From contig DATBWB010000113.1 of the NCBI GenBank assembly GCA_036514995.1, forward strand, positions 1 through 32,150: a DNA stretch of 32,150 bases, read 5' to 3'. Position 1 is the stretch's first letter; every line of letters begins with the position of its first letter. Position numbers and translations under genes: made by a program. Under the pieces are notes generated by a model, which made no database searches, was not told the origin of the DNA, and was given only the letters and a program-made list of their open reading frames with translations. Below are positions 15,062-23,681 of the stretch, piece after piece. This stretch comes from Candidatus Acidiferrales bacterium (GTDB taxonomy: Bacteria > Acidobacteriota > Terriglobia > Acidiferrales > DATBWB01).

Positions 15062-16498
15062 TTATGCCTTCACACGGCGTTGATGAGTGCTTGGAATTTT
15101 CATATCTTCGCGGTACTTGGCCACTGTCCGCCGCGTCACAAGGATGCCCTCCCCGGCAAGACGCTTGGCGATCTGCTCGTCGGTCAGCGGATGATTGGCA
15201 TCTTCCTCTTCAATCATCTTCTTCACCCGGCGCTTCAGCGTAACCAACGAGGTGTGCCCTCCCTGCGGGCCACTGACCGCTTCCGAGAAGAAATAGCGCA
15301 GCTCAAAAACACCCTGGGGAGTGTGGGAGTACTTGTTCGCAACCGCGCGGCTCACCGTCGAGGGGTGTACCCCCACCTCCTCCGCCACCTCCTTGATCAT
15401 CATCGGCTTCAGGGCATCGATGCCGAAATCCAAGAAATCCCGTTGCCGTCGAATAATCGATTCGCAGACACGGATGATGGTGTGCTTTCGCTGCTCGATA
15501 TTCTTGAGCAATTGAACCGCTGAGGTGAATCGTTCCTTTACGTAGTTGCGAACCTCGCGCGTGGACACCGCCCGGTCGAGCAGTTTGCGATAGACCGGGC
15601 TCAAGCGCAATTGGGGCAGATCGTCCTCGTTCATCAGAATCTGATAGTCATCGCCCGACTTGACGATGAATACGTCCGGCTCGATGAGCCTTGGATTCGT
15701 CTTGTTGTAGCGCTGGCCGGGCCTGGGGTCGAGCCGTCGTATGATGTCAATGGCCGTCATCACCGCGGGAACCGATCGGTTCAGGGCGCGGGCTATTTCC
15801 TTGTATTGCTTGTTCTGAAGTTGCTTGAGGTGGTCGGCAACGATCTGCTGCGCCAGCGTGCTATCCGGGGCGATCATCCGCAACTGTAGCAGCAGGCATT
15901 CGCGCAGGTCGCGCGATGCCACTCCCGGCGGGTCAAACTCCTGCAGCAGTTTGAGCGCCTGCTCGACATCAGCAAGCTCGTGGTTGCCCGAGCGGGCGAT
16001 TTCCTCAAAGGTCGCGCTCAGGCAGCCGTCCTCATCCAGATTTCCGATGATCGAGTGGGCCGCTTCCCGAACCTTCTCCTCGCATGGCGTCAGCCCGAGC
16101 TGCCACTCCAGGTGATCGGCCAGCGATGTGGGCGAAGAGAGGAAAGTTTCAAAGGACGGTTTTTCGATTTCTTCGCGCTCGCGCGGCCGCTCGGTCGTCT
16201 CCAGATAGTCGTCAAAAAAAGCCTTGATGTCCATCTCATCGAAGGGATCCGACTCAGCCTGATCCTCGGCGGCCTTTTCCGTTTCATTCTGAGCGAAGGC
16301 CTCGTCACTGGGATTTTCCAGGGTCTGCGCCTCCTCCGCCAGCTCTTCCAAGATGGGATTCTCAACCATCTCCTGGTTAATCATCTGTCGCAGCTCGAGC
16401 TTGTTAAGCGCGAGCACGCTTACCATCTGGACGAGCCCGGGTGTGAGGATCTGCTTTTGCGCAAGCCGGAGATGCAGTTGTGGCCGCTGTCCGTTCAT
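15062..16498 (-). CDS. rpoN: RNA polymerase sigma-54 factor
   Basis: 478 residues, full length. Region I (1-50) has the Gln/Leu-rich activator-contact stretch LRLAQKQILTPGLVQMVSVLALNKLELRQ, ending ENPILEE. The acidic region II covers about 51-115. Region III holds the core-binding domain, a helix-turn-helix (VAEEVGVHPSTVSRAVANKY) and the RpoN box TRRTVAKYRE (455-464), which reads the -24 element. Sigma-54 directs transcription that depends on enhancer-binding ATPases. ATG 16498 lies 3 bases after lptB, so it is translated from the LPS-export operon. No enhancer-binding protein gene occurs in the window. Confidence 0.97.
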   Translation of the reverse strand: MNGQRPQLHLRLAQKQILTPGLVQMVSVLALNKLELRQMINQEMVENPILEELAEEAQTLENPSDEAFAQNETEKAAEDQAESDPFDEMDIKAFFDDYLETTERPREREEIEKPSFETFLSSPTSLADHLEWQLGLTPCEEKVREAAHSIIGNLDEDGCLSATFEEIARSGNHELADVEQALKLLQEFDPPGVASRDLRECLLLQLRMIAPDSTLAQQIVADHLKQLQNKQYKEIARALNRSVPAVMTAIDIIRRLDPRPGQRYNKTNPRLIEPDVFIVKSGDDYQILMNEDDLPQLRLSPVYRKLLDRAVSTREVRNYVKERFTSAVQLLKNIEQRKHTIIRVCESIIRRQRDFLDFGIDALKPMMIKEVAEEVGVHPSTVSRAVANKYSHTPQGVFELRYFFSEAVSGPQGGHTSLVTLKRRVKKMIEEEDANHPLTDEQIAKRLAGEGILVTRRTVAKYREDMKIPSTHQRRVKA

Positions 16499-16501
16499 GG
16501 T

Positions 16502-17227
16502 TCAGTTCATCTGAAAATGGTCGCCGAGATAAACGCGGCGGACTTCGCTGTCCTTGCCAAGCGCTTCCGGTGTGCCGACGCGAAAGATCCGGCCAGTGTT
16601 GATGATGTAAGCGCGGTCGGTCACCCGCAATGTTTCTCGCACATTGTGATCCGTCACCAGAACCCCGATATTCCGTTCCTTCAAGCTTCGGATGAGCTTC
16701 TGAATGTCCAGAACTGCGATCGGATCAATTCCTGAAAAAGGTTCATCCAAGAGTATGAAACAAGGCGAAAGCACCAGCGCTCGGGCGATCTCCACCCTCC
16801 GCCGCTCCCCGCCGGAAAGGGTGTAAGCGCGGCGATGGCGCAAGCTCACCAGCCCCATCTGGCCCGAGATGTCTTCCAACCGTTCCCGCCTAGCCGACCA
16901 GCTCATCGGCAGAGTCTCAAGCACTGCCATCAGATTCTCTTCCACGCTCAGTTTTCGGAAGACGGAAGGCTCCTGCGGAAGATAGCCGATGCCGTTGCGG
17001 GCCCGCATGTACATGGGCAGCAGAGTGATTTCATCGCCGTCGAGGAAAACCTGACCCGAGTCCGGGCGAGTGAGGCCAACGATGATGTGAAACGTGGTGG
17101 TCTTGCCAGCGCCGTTCGGTCCCAGGAGTCCCACCACCTCGCCCTGCGCCACTTCCAGGTTTACGTCGTCAACGACCTTGCGTCCCCGATACGATTTGTT
17201 GATCTCGACGGTCGTCAGTTTCAACAT
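16502..17227 (-). CDS. lptB: LPS export ABC ATPase LptB
   Basis: 241 residues, typical LptB length. It is the cytoplasmic motor of the LptB2FGC complex that pulls lipopolysaccharide from the inner membrane onto the periplasmic bridge. Walker A GPNGAGKTT (36-44), Q-loop YLPQEPSVFR, signature LSGGERRRVEIARAL and Walker B CFILLDEPFSGIDPIAV are all present; the PQE-S-VFRKL and FSGIDPIAV wording is typical of LptB rather than of other ABC ATPases. ATG 17227 is 6 bases after the LptC/LptA-like gene and 3 bases before rpoN, the classic lptA-lptB-rpoN order. Confidence 0.95.
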   Translation of the reverse strand: MLKLTTVEINKSYRGRKVVDDVNLEVAQGEVVGLLGPNGAGKTTTFHIIVGLTRPDSGQVFLDGDEITLLPMYMRARNGIGYLPQEPSVFRKLSVEENLMAVLETLPMSWSARRERLEDISGQMGLVSLRHRRAYTLSGGERRRVEIARALVLSPCFILLDEPFSGIDPIAVLDIQKLIRSLKERNIGVLVTDHNVRETLRVTDRAYIINTGRIFRVGTPEALGKDSEVRRVYLGDHFQMN

Positions 17228-17233
17228 AAACGA

Positions 17234-19540
17234 TCATGGGGCAAGTTGGTGTCTTGAAAGTGTTCGTTTTCCCGCTTGCGATTCCACGGTGATGCTAGCA
17301 CCCGCATTTTTGAAAGTCAACGTGGCCCCGGTCGCCGTGCCAAGTTCGTCATCTTCGAGCGTCGGCGTTCCGCCCGAAAGCACGATCGTCTCTTCGGCCG
17401 GAAAATATTCGGCGCGTTCGCTATGTCCGCGGCGGCCTGGCTGAACGATCCGGACGTTACCCTGCGCCACGATTCGTTCCACCGTCCCCCCTGTCGCCTT
17501 CCCCGGAGCGGCCAGCCGTATCTCGAGCGCCTGTGACGTGAGCCGCCCAAAATCTCCGGCGGCCTTGACCGACCCTTCGTAGTGAATGAGGTTGTCCTTC
17601 GCGGCAAAGGTCATGCTGTCGGAATGAATGTGGAGTGCGCCTCCAGGCCTCTCCGCCCCGGGTCCGCCCCCGGCCGCTTCCTTTCCCTTGGCCAACACCC
17701 CCAGCACGCTGCGGACCTCCCCGGTCGCCACCAGGCCTTGGGCCTTGTCGTTCAGGTTGACCTCCATGACATCTGCCTCAACCGCATCCGTGCCCTGCCA
17801 GAGACGGACTCGCCCCTCGTATTGCGCCCAACCATCCTCGGCGCGCGCCCGCATTCGCCTGGCGTTCACTTTCACCGGCCCGCTCTCCCCCGGCAGCGAC
17901 AAGGCTGTCCTGCCAAGCGCAAGAAAATATGTGGTCTGGACTCCTCCTTCGGCCTGCATTTCATTTCTTTCTCGAAAGAAGGTGAATTGGTTGGCGGTTG
18001 TGCGGCTGGCGCGATCGCTGAGGGCGGGGGAGCCGGAAAGTACGATCGTCGCTTTCCGTAGATCGTAGAGGGCGCTCGCGGAAGCTGCCGATTGTTCGCC
18101 CTGCTGGTATCGAAAGTTTCCAGTTTGCAAGATCTGAACCATTTCTCGTCCTGAAGAATCCCACTCGATGGCCAGCACATCGCTGGTGGCAACTCGAGGC
18201 GGCTTGCCCGCCAGACCACGCGCGGGCTTGCCCGGCCCCGACGCATCGAGGGTTTCGAAACGTGCATGAGGGCCAGCACGGAGCGTTTGGATTTGGCCTG
18301 CATCGCCAAACTTGGCCGTGAGCACATCCCCGCTGATGACCTGCTGCTCTTTGGCGCCGACGATGACCAACTTGCCTCCGCCCAGAGTCTCAGCGCTCTC
18401 TGGTTTAGCACCGGCTTTCAGCAGCAGGCGCAGGCCCGGTGCGGCGAGTCTGTATTCTCTTTCACCGGCATCGGGCGAGCGCGCGGTGGATGTCACCCTC
18501 ACGTCGCCTTCCGCCTCGATACGCTCCACGCGATCGCCATGCTCAACGAAATAGCCCGTTAGCCTGTTCGCCTCGAGTCGCAACCGGCTGCCAGCCCCGA
18601 CGCTTTCTAAAACCACGGAACCTTCCGCCGTCACTTGCGTCGGTGCTTCAGCCAGGAAGTGCGAAGTGACGCGGTCCGCGCGAAAGCTCACGGTTCGCCC
18701 GCTCTCTTCAGCGGTTCCGGCAACTTCGCCCTCGGCCGCAACGTTCACCGGCCGCATCCTCGAATCGAGCTGGGCGATAAACGAGCCGGCACTCATCCGC
18801 CGGCCTGCCTGGCGAACTTCCACGGGCGGAAAAACCCGCACCTGATTGCTGGCGCGTCGAAATTCAAGCGCACTTCCGCGCAACGTCACCGGCGCTTCCC
18901 GGCCATCTTCACGTCGCTCAGCCGTGATCTCAACGTTGTGTTCCAACCGCAGAATTCCCTCGCGGGCGCGGTAGCTCAGACCCTTGGCCCGTCCGTGGCC
19001 GCCCGCAAAACGAAATGTGACCACCTGGTCGGTAGATCCCAGCGCTGATTCTTCCAGGAAGCGAACCGCGGAAGCGGTCATCCAAAACGGCTCGGCCGAA
19101 TCGGGCCCGCCGGATTCCTTCCTGCCTGCCGCCTTCGCGCTCTGCAAAGTGATTTGCACGGAGCCGGGGCAAGAAATTTCACCTTGCTCGGCAAGATATT
19201 CACAGCGCGAAGAGGCCACCCGGTCGTGCCGAGAGCCGTCGCTCCCAAAAATCACAATGGAGACGTCCTCAAGGAGGCTTTTCTTGCTGTCTTTGAACTC
19301 GGTGGCACGCGAAGCATGAATCGTGAAGAGGGTCCGTCCCCGGTCTATCTTGGAAAACGTAAATTCCGCCGAACGCTGGCCCACGCTTGCCGGAACGGGT
19401 GGAGGAAGCGACTTGCGAGCCAGGCTCACCTGTCGTTGGCGGTAGAGATACACTCCGACGATGACCATGACCAGCGCGACCGCCACCATTGCCGACCAAC
19501 GCCGCAACTTGTTGATCCGATCCTGATTGCCGAGCAGCAT
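17234..19540 (-). CDS. LptC-LptA (OstA-like) fusion protein for LPS transport
   Basis: About 768 residues, much longer than LptC (about 190) or LptA (about 185) alone. A single membrane anchor (about 15-33) preceded by KLRRW fits LptC. Next comes an LptC-like beta-sheet region (TIHASRATEFKD). Several OstA/LptA-like beta-jellyroll segments then run to the end; the last ones (VNARRMRARAEDGWAQYEGRVR and LHIHSDSMTFAAKDNLIHYEG) are typical LptA-type repeats. The protein would anchor in the inner membrane and span the periplasm as part of the LPS bridge. I prefer ATG 19540 over the in-frame GTG 19576, since GGTGAG precedes the ATG and a -10-like box lies between the two starts. It is next to lptB. 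I do not see separate lptA or lptC genes in the window. Confidence 0.82.
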   Translation of the reverse strand: MLLGNQDRINKLRRWSAMVAVALVMVIVGVYLYRQRQVSLARKSLPPPVPASVGQRSAEFTFSKIDRGRTLFTIHASRATEFKDSKKSLLEDVSIVIFGSDGSRHDRVASSRCEYLAEQGEISCPGSVQITLQSAKAAGRKESGGPDSAEPFWMTASAVRFLEESALGSTDQVVTFRFAGGHGRAKGLSYRAREGILRLEHNVEITAERREDGREAPVTLRGSALEFRRASNQVRVFPPVEVRQAGRRMSAGSFIAQLDSRMRPVNVAAEGEVAGTAEESGRTVSFRADRVTSHFLAEAPTQVTAEGSVVLESVGAGSRLRLEANRLTGYFVEHGDRVERIEAEGDVRVTSTARSPDAGEREYRLAAPGLRLLLKAGAKPESAETLGGGKLVIVGAKEQQVISGDVLTAKFGDAGQIQTLRAGPHARFETLDASGPGKPARGLAGKPPRVATSDVLAIEWDSSGREMVQILQTGNFRYQQGEQSAASASALYDLRKATIVLSGSPALSDRASRTTANQFTFFRERNEMQAEGGVQTTYFLALGRTALSLPGESGPVKVNARRMRARAEDGWAQYEGRVRLWQGTDAVEADVMEVNLNDKAQGLVATGEVRSVLGVLAKGKEAAGGGPGAERPGGALHIHSDSMTFAAKDNLIHYEGSVKAAGDFGRLTSQALEIRLAAPGKATGGTVERIVAQGNVRIVQPGRRGHSERAEYFPAEETIVLSGGTPTLEDDELGTATGATLTFKNAGASITVESQAGKRTLSRHQLAP

Positions 19541-19556
19541 CGAATGCTCACCAACC

Positions 19557-19586
19557 AGTATAGGAGATGCATCCACGGGGGCACAA
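19557..19586 (-). promoter_or_regulatory. Candidate promoter for the lptCA-lptB-rpoN-rapZ run
   Basis: On the minus strand TTGTGC (19586-19581, three of six) and TATACT (19562-19557, five of six) are 18 bases apart, within the 189-base gap between recJ and the LptC/LptA gene. The start site would fall near 19550, giving a very short leader, so this is tentative. I see no other feature in that gap (19541-19729). Confidence 0.3.
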
Positions 19587-19729
19587 GGCAGCTTGGCAGC
19601 TTTCCAGGACGGTGGTAACTCCCCTCAAAAGCGAATCCCCGCCCGGGAAATACGGAGCGCTCTTCTCCCTGACGAACCTTATCCATACCCGAGGTGTGCA
19701 AGCAAAAACGAAATCGGCAGGGGTTTCTC

Positions 19730-21433
19730 TCAGCAGTGAAGATCGCGGATGATTAACCGGAACGGACCCAGGCGGCCGAAATCGGTTTTCTCGACCTCAA
19801 AAGCAAGATCGAGTGAGCAGCCTCGTTCGAGCGTAACAAGTCTCGAAGCCATATTCCAGCCCACCGCTTCCATCTCCCGCTCGCCATCGCTGACCTGGAT
19901 GGCGGCGTGTTTCTCTTTCAGCAGGCGAGCTGCAGAAGTCACGCGCAATCCACGCGCCACAAATCTCGGAGCCGGATTGCCATTGCCAAACGGTTGCAGG
20001 AGCGAAATGGCTTCCAGCCATTCCGTCGTGATCTCACTGAGCTGGATTTCCTCGTCAATGCTCAGAGTCGGCTCCAAATCAGCCGGCCTGATCCGCACCC
20101 GTGCAAAACCATTGAGCCGCTGCCGCAGCTCCGGCAGCTTTGCCTCCTCGAGAGAGCATCCGGCTGCGAGGCGATGGCCACCGTAGCGCTCAAACAGATC
20201 AGCGGCCGAGTCCAGACACGCAAGCAAATCAAACGCCGGAAGCGATCTCCCCGACCCATGCGCTCGCCGCAGCGGATCCCCTTCGACCGAGAAGACCAAC
20301 GCGGGCCGGTGAAAACGCTCGACAATCCGCGAAGCAACAATCCCCACCACGCCGCGGTGCCAGTTCTCTCCCGCGAAAACCAGCACGTGCTCCTCGGCAA
20401 GCGACGGATTTCCGGCCACACGATCCAGAATCTCCTCGAGGATCCTCTCCTCCGCTTGCTGCCGTTCGGCGTTCAGGCGATTGAGTTCTTCCGCAATTTC
20501 CCCGGCCCGTTCGGGAACCTTGGTCGTAAAAAGTTCGATGACCTTGCTCGCATCGGCCATGCGCCCGGCCGCATTGATGCGCGGCCCGATGCGGAAGCTG
20601 ACGTCGTAGCTCGTTAGCTTGTTCAAATCGACGCCGGCCACGCCGAGCAAAGCCTTCAGGCCGGGATTTGCCGGCCATCGCAAACCTTCGAGCCCCACTT
20701 TGGCAAAAATGCGGTTTTCTCCGACCAGCGGCACAACATCCGCAATCGTTCCGAGCGCTACCAACTTGAGAAAAGAGTGGAGCAGCTTCTCGCGGCCTTC
20801 CAATCGAGCCCGCTCAAAGAGCGCTTGAACCAGTTTGAAGACCACTCCCACAGCACAGAGATTTTTGTCCGGATAGGGGCAATCCGGGCGATTCGGATTA
20901 AGCACGGCGCGCGCCGGCGGCAATCTTTCCTCGGGCAGGTGGTGATCGGTGACGATGCAATCGATCCCGAGCTCGTGCGCCCGCGCCACAATTGGCGCCG
21001 CCCGAATCCCCGTGTCCACACTGATAATGAGCTTCACCCCGCGCCGCCCTGCTTCCTCCACCACCTCGCTGCGCATCCCGTAGCCTTCGACCAGCCGCTT
21101 CGGAATGTAAAAATCCGGGCTTGCCCCCACCCGTTCAAGGGACTCGCGCAGGACAACGATCCCCATGGTGCCATCCACATCGTAGTCGCCGTAGATGAGA
21201 ATGGGTTCCTTGCGACGAGCCGCGCCAAGCAGCCGCTCCACCGCCTCCGCCATCCCCGCCATCAAAAACGGGTCATGCAGGTGCCGCATTTCGGGATGGA
21301 GGAAGCGAGCAGCCGTTTCCGGGTCGTTGATCCCCCGAAGGACAAGCAGGTGGGCAAATCGTTGAGGAATCTCGAGGGCCTTTTCGAGTCGAAAAACAAT
21401 TTCCGGATTGGTCTGGGAAAGGATCCAGCGCAT
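19730..21433 (-). CDS. recJ: Single-stranded-DNA-specific exonuclease RecJ
   Basis: 567 residues, normal size. RecJ degrades single-stranded DNA 5'-to-3' in recombination, mismatch and base-excision repair. DHH-domain motifs: DYDVDGT (83-89), SVDTG (138-142), TDHHLP (162-167, the DHH triad), then the DHHA1 domain with RAHGSGRS and GGHRLAAG, and a C-terminal OB-like domain. ATG 21433 follows the aldehyde-dehydrogenase stop by 8 bases. The longer open frame upstream (to 21577) runs inside that gene and is not used. A small hairpin (GGGCT 21434-21438 with AGCCC 21444-21448) abuts the start codon and covers the upstream stop, which may couple or dampen translation. It is downstream of the BMC pair, probably on the same transcript. 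Confidence 0.95.
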   Translation of the reverse strand: MRWILSQTNPEIVFRLEKALEIPQRFAHLLVLRGINDPETAARFLHPEMRHLHDPFLMAGMAEAVERLLGAARRKEPILIYGDYDVDGTMGIVVLRESLERVGASPDFYIPKRLVEGYGMRSEVVEEAGRRGVKLIISVDTGIRAAPIVARAHELGIDCIVTDHHLPEERLPPARAVLNPNRPDCPYPDKNLCAVGVVFKLVQALFERARLEGREKLLHSFLKLVALGTIADVVPLVGENRIFAKVGLEGLRWPANPGLKALLGVAGVDLNKLTSYDVSFRIGPRINAAGRMADASKVIELFTTKVPERAGEIAEELNRLNAERQQAEERILEEILDRVAGNPSLAEEHVLVFAGENWHRGVVGIVASRIVERFHRPALVFSVEGDPLRRAHGSGRSLPAFDLLACLDSAADLFERYGGHRLAAGCSLEEAKLPELRQRLNGFARVRIRPADLEPTLSIDEEIQLSEITTEWLEAISLLQPFGNGNPAPRFVARGLRVTSAARLLKEKHAAIQVSDGEREMEAVGWNMASRLVTLERGCSLDLAFEVEKTDFGRLGPFRLIIRDLHC

Positions 21434-21441
21434 GGGCTGGG

Positions 21442-23241
21442 TCAGCCCTCGCGGCTGGAAGCGGCCCCGCTTGTCCGGAAGCGGCCGGCCGGCATCTGGT
21501 CCGTCTCGATGAGGACCTCCTTCTCGGTTCCGATTTCCCGCGCCGAAGGAGTGACGATCGTCCCTGGCCCGATCCAAATTTTCTCGCGCCGGGAAATCGC
21601 CGCCAGCACGTCGGCTTCACTCACAAACTCGGCCACCGCCACCGGCGGCGCAGCCGAAGCTGGGCTTGCCCCCGAAGGACTTTCTTCGGCGGCCGGCCCG
21701 GCTGGCCGCGATGGAGCGCTCGCCGCCGCCGGCCCGCCGCCGCGGGGAATTCCCCGTTGAGACAGAAACTGTTCAACCACCCGCGCAATGATGGCCCGGT
21801 CCGGAGCCGGCGCCGCAGCCACTGACCCGCCCGCTGCCGCTCGAAAGCTTCGGGGCGGCATGGGCACATGATCGGTCACCGGCTCGACCGCACGCGATTC
21901 GTGCGCGATCCGCTTTATGTTCATCAAGTGCTGGGGACCGATATTGTCGGAAGTGATGTTGTTCCCGACCGCGCCGCAACCCAACGTCATGGCCGGAAAC
22001 AGTCGTGTCGAATATCCAATGGAACCGTGGACTGCCGGCGTATTCACCACCACACGAAAGGCCGGGACCGCCTTGCCAAATTCCAGGATCGCTTCTTCGT
22101 TGTTGGAATGGATCGCGCAGGTGTGGCCGAGTCCGCCGAACCGGAGCAAGCTCGTGGCAAGCTCGGCTGCCTGATGACAATTCTCCACCGTGTAAAAGGC
22201 CAGAATGGGAGAGAGCTTCTCAGCCGACAGCGGAAACTGCTTACCGACGCCTTCGAGGGGAGCGATGAGAACTCGCGTAGCGGAGGGCACCTGGATGCCG
22301 GCCATTTCGGCAATCACCGCCGGGTGTTTCCCCACAATCTTCGGGTTGGCAGTGAAAGCTGGTTGCAGGATGACGATCTTCCCGAGCATGTCGATTTCGC
22401 CCGGAGAGAGAAAATAGGCGCCCTGCTGCCGCAACTCCTCGATAACCTGATCTTTGATGCTGCGGTCCGCCAGGATCGCCTGCTCGGCCGAGCATAAGGT
22501 CCCGTAGTCAAAGGTTTTGCCGGTGATGATATCCGCCACCGCCTTGCGGAGATTGGCGGTGCGTTCGATATAGGCAGGCACATTGCCCGGGCCCACACCA
22601 AAAGCTGGTTTGCCGGAGCTATAGGCCGCGCGCACAAGCCCTGTGCCTCCGGTTGCCAGAATCACGCTCGTCCGCGGGTGGCGCATCAATTCTTGCGTGC
22701 CCGCCATCGTGGGATTCCGCATGCAACCGATCAAGCCTTCGGGCGCGCCTGCCTGGAGCGCCGCTTTCGTCATGATGTCCACCGCGGTGCAGATGCAACC
22801 ATGCGCCGCGGGATGGGGGCTGTGCACGATGCCGTTGCGCGCCTTGAGTGAAATCAGTGTTTTGTAGATCGCCGTCGAGGTGGGGTTGGTGGAAGGAATG
22901 ATGGCCGCCACCACGCCGACCGGCACCGCTACCTCGATGATGCCGTTTTCCCTGTCCTCGCGCAGGATGCCTACCGTGCGCATCGGCCGGATGGCTTTGT
23001 ACACATCCACTGACGAGAAGAGATTTTTCTTGATTTTGTCTTTGACGTTGCCGTAGCCCGTTTCTTCTACCGCGTGGCGGGCTAACGGTTCAGCCGCCTG
23101 GGTGGCGGCCTCGGCCACCGCATCAATCACCGCGTCCACCTGTTCTTGTGTGAACGCGGCAAATCGCTTCTGCGCCTCGTCCGCCCGCTCGACCAGGTCG
23201 CGCGCCATCTGCACCGAAACCAGGTCAGCGTCTCGAATCAT
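21442..23241 (-). CDS. BMC-type CoA-acylating aldehyde dehydrogenase with a C-terminal targeting-like extension
   Basis: 599 residues against about 460-490 for EutE/PduP. Residues 1-455 form the catalytic domain; Cys250 in FDYGTLCSAEQ is the acylating nucleophile, and PVGVVAAIIPSTNPTS (107-122) and GGTGLV are cofactor/fold signatures of the EutE/PduP/AdhE N-domain group. It should convert a short aldehyde plus CoA and NAD to acyl-CoA, in a microcompartment lumen. After 470 comes an amphipathic helix-like piece (DRAIIARVVEQFL, 481-493) that looks like an encapsulation peptide, a Pro/Ala linker (500-538) and a motif KIWIGPGTIVTPSAREIG (554-571). The TPSAR stretch recalls N-terminal parts of some BMC accessory proteins, by memory only. 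It is 52 bases after the shell gene. Acetaldehyde versus propionaldehyde cannot be told. Confidence 0.88.
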   Translation of the reverse strand: MIRDADLVSVQMARDLVERADEAQKRFAAFTQEQVDAVIDAVAEAATQAAEPLARHAVEETGYGNVKDKIKKNLFSSVDVYKAIRPMRTVGILREDRENGIIEVAVPVGVVAAIIPSTNPTSTAIYKTLISLKARNGIVHSPHPAAHGCICTAVDIMTKAALQAGAPEGLIGCMRNPTMAGTQELMRHPRTSVILATGGTGLVRAAYSSGKPAFGVGPGNVPAYIERTANLRKAVADIITGKTFDYGTLCSAEQAILADRSIKDQVIEELRQQGAYFLSPGEIDMLGKIVILQPAFTANPKIVGKHPAVIAEMAGIQVPSATRVLIAPLEGVGKQFPLSAEKLSPILAFYTVENCHQAAELATSLLRFGGLGHTCAIHSNNEEAILEFGKAVPAFRVVVNTPAVHGSIGYSTRLFPAMTLGCGAVGNNITSDNIGPQHLMNIKRIAHESRAVEPVTDHVPMPPRSFRAAAGGSVAAAPAPDRAIIARVVEQFLSQRGIPRGGGPAAASAPSRPAGPAAEESPSGASPASAAPPVAVAEFVSEADVLAAISRREKIWIGPGTIVTPSAREIGTEKEVLIETDQMPAGRFRTSGAASSREG

Positions 23242-23274
23242 AGGCCTCTAACAGCAAGGGTTGCGCAGTCTCGT

Positions 23275-23287
23275 CCGCCTCAGGCGG
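23275..23287. repeat. Short GC hairpin between the BMC shell and dehydrogenase genes
   Basis: CCGCC (23275-23279) and GGCGG (23283-23287) pair over a 3-base loop, in the 52-base gap. It has no T-tract and could be another member of the REP-like hairpins or a processing/stability site between the two messages. Confidence 0.35.
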
Positions 23288-23293
23288 GGAGTT

Positions 23294-23596
23294 CTATTTC
23301 TTGCCACCCCCCGGAGGCGCGCCGCCGCCCGGCAGAATCTTTTCCACCATTTCGTGCGGCCGGGGGATGACGTGCACCGCTACCAGCTCGCCCACCCGAC
23401 GAGCTGCCGCCGCCCCGGCGTCAGTGGCCGCCTTCACCGCCCCTACGTCGCCCCGCACCATCACCGTCACGTATCCGGCACCAATATACTCTTTTCCGAT
23501 AAGGACCACATTGGCGGCTTTCACCATCGCATCGGACGCCTCAATCGCGCCCACCAGCCCGCGCGTCTCAATCATTCCCAGCGCTTCGTAGGCCAT
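23294..23596 (-). CDS. Bacterial microcompartment hexameric shell protein (BMC-H)
   Basis: 100 residues, one BMC domain of the EutM/PduA type. The domain opens with [20 protein letters not shown] (5-24), contains the pore loop KEYIGAGYV (35-43) with small residues Gly-Ala-Gly lining the likely pore, then [20 protein letters not shown] and the characteristic VHVIPRPH (74-81). Six copies form a flat tile; many tiles form the shell. A Gly/Pro-rich tail (89-100) ends the protein. ATG 23596 has a strong GGAGG ribosome site 5 bases upstream. No BMC-P (pentamer) or BMC-T gene is in the window, and a closed shell needs a pentamer, so other shell genes should exist elsewhere in the genome. Confidence 0.95.
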   Translation of the reverse strand: MAYEALGMIETRGLVGAIEASDAMVKAANVVLIGKEYIGAGYVTVMVRGDVGAVKAATDAGAAAARRVGELVAVHVIPRPHEMVEKILPGGGAPPGGGKK

Positions 23597-23652
23597 CTCC
23601 GCCTCCGTCTGATGACAAGGAATAGAAAAACCACTTCCGCTCGCGTCGGGCT

Positions 23653-23681
23653 ACCCTAGCATGAACAAAAAGCTGAATCAA
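23653..23681 (-). promoter_or_regulatory. Weak candidate promoter for the BMC pair
   Basis: On the minus strand TTGATT (23681-23676) overlaps the GGDEF gene stop codon, and after 17 bases comes TAGGGT (23658-23653) preceded by TGC, an extended -10-like arrangement. The box matches are modest. If real, it would let the shell and dehydrogenase genes be expressed apart from the GGDEF gene. Confidence 0.25.

Noticed and set aside
23597-23677. Possible cyclic-dinucleotide (GEMM) riboswitch before the BMC gene
   Set aside because: The 81-base gap is too short, and I see neither the conserved GEMM core nor a terminator-like switch.
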